From the NCBI GenBank assembly GCA_003506735.1, contig DNYS01000106.1:1-14583 (forward strand): a DNA stretch of 14,583 nt, in the 5' to 3' direction. The position numbers were made by a program, and so were the translations under genes. The stretch is from Nitrospinota bacterium (GTDB lineage Bacteria; UBA8248). Shown here piece by piece: positions 14,440-14,583 of the stretch; the first letter of the stretch is position 1, and the number at the start of each line of letters is the position of its first letter. The notes under the pieces were generated by a model, which saw only the letters and a list, made by a program, of their open reading frames with translations, made no database searches and was not told where the DNA came from.

Positions 14440-14469
14440 CAGAAAGCCTCCCTTGTCGAATTTCGAAAG

Positions 14470-14498
14470 ATTCTACCCCGGCCACAGGGCGGGGGCAA
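14470..14498 (-). promoter_or_regulatory. candidate sigma-70-like promoter of the lar operon
   Basis: On the minus strand TTGCCC (14498-14493) is followed after exactly 17 nt by TAGAAT (14475-14470). This matches TTGACA at 4 of 6 and TATAAT at 5 of 6 positions. Transcription would begin near 14463, giving a leader of about 25 nt that contains the GGGAGG ribosome site of larE. The -35 hexamer lies inside an inverted repeat. Good spacing makes this the best promoter candidate in the window, though it is unproven. Confidence 0.45.
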
Positions 14499-14509
14499 CG
14501 AACGCCCCC
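14491..14509. repeat. inverted repeat overlapping the lar -35
   Basis: GGGGGC (14491-14496) pairs with GCCCCC (14504-14509) around the 7-nt loop AACGAAC. With one bulged C the pairing extends to GC at 14489-14490 and 14511-14512. It covers the candidate -35 of the lar operon, so it could be an operator. It has no T-run and is in a GC-rich region, so it could also be without function. Confidence 0.35.
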
Positions 14510-14537
14510 CGCAAAGCGCGCGATCCACTGTGGTAGG

Positions 14538-14583
14538 ATGAAACGGCAGGGGCAGCCGCGAGTATCGAGAATGGAACAGGAGA
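14538..14583 (+). CDS. possible start of a divergent gene, cut by window end
   Basis: From ATG 14538 a plus-strand frame stays open to the window end, with a second in-frame ATG at 14571. TAGGA directly before the first ATG is too close for a good ribosome site, while AGGAGA at the very end of the window could be the ribosome site of a gene starting just beyond it. Only 15 codons are visible, so no product can be suggested. Confidence 0.2.
   Translation, partial: MKRQGQPRVSRMEQE

Noticed and set aside
1..14583. tRNA, rRNA, CRISPR array, insertion sequence or prophage genes
   Set aside because: None was seen: no repeat-spacer pattern, no transposase or integrase frame and no tRNA-like cloverleaf in the gaps between genes.

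Overview
The window carries nine co-directional plus-strand genes followed by four minus-strand genes, with an AT-rich non-coding block at the left end. It looks like a piece of bacterial chromosome from a Gram-negative-type (two-membrane) organism. It encodes an ExbB/ExbD/TonB energy-transduction set, two large secreted TPR proteins, and the diaminopimelate enzyme DapL. Taxonomy cannot be fixed from this sequence. The mix (DapL, FolK next to PanC, long TPR proteins, a nickel-pincer cofactor operon) would fit an uncultured deltaproteobacterial, Nitrospinota or Tectomicrobia-like lineage, but that is a guess.

Layout. 1-315: AT-rich leader (two hand-counted lines gave about 25% GC) with a perfect TATAAT, a 19-codon leader ORF behind a very strong Shine-Dalgarno sequence, and a parS-like palindrome. 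316-3075: core metabolism, namely dapL (lysine and peptidoglycan precursor), folK (folate) and panC (pantothenate). 3079-10860: an envelope module of two large exported TPR proteins, then ExbB, ExbD and TonB, tightly spaced and probably one transcription unit with panC. 10905-11357: a stand-alone MaoC hot-dog hydratase. 11362-14439 (minus strand): larE-larB-larC plus a small MoaD/ThiS-like protein ending in Gly-Gly. All four are chained by 4-nt stop/start overlaps, and the operon meets maoC tail-to-tail with only 4 nt between stops. 14440-14583: lar promoter region and possibly the start of a divergent gene.

How the genes work together. ExbB and ExbD should form the proton-driven motor that energises the TonB-like protein. 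The TPR proteins are the obvious periplasmic or outer-membrane partners, and the second one has a TonB-box-like stretch just after its signal peptide. LarB, LarE and LarC together build the nickel-pincer nucleotide (NPN) cofactor. No LarA enzyme is present, so the cofactor's user must lie elsewhere. The ubiquitin-fold protein at the end of this operon is the most interesting lead: LarE needs sulfur, here has a CxxC plus Cys set typical of Fe-S type LarE proteins, and the small protein has the GG tail of a sulfur carrier.
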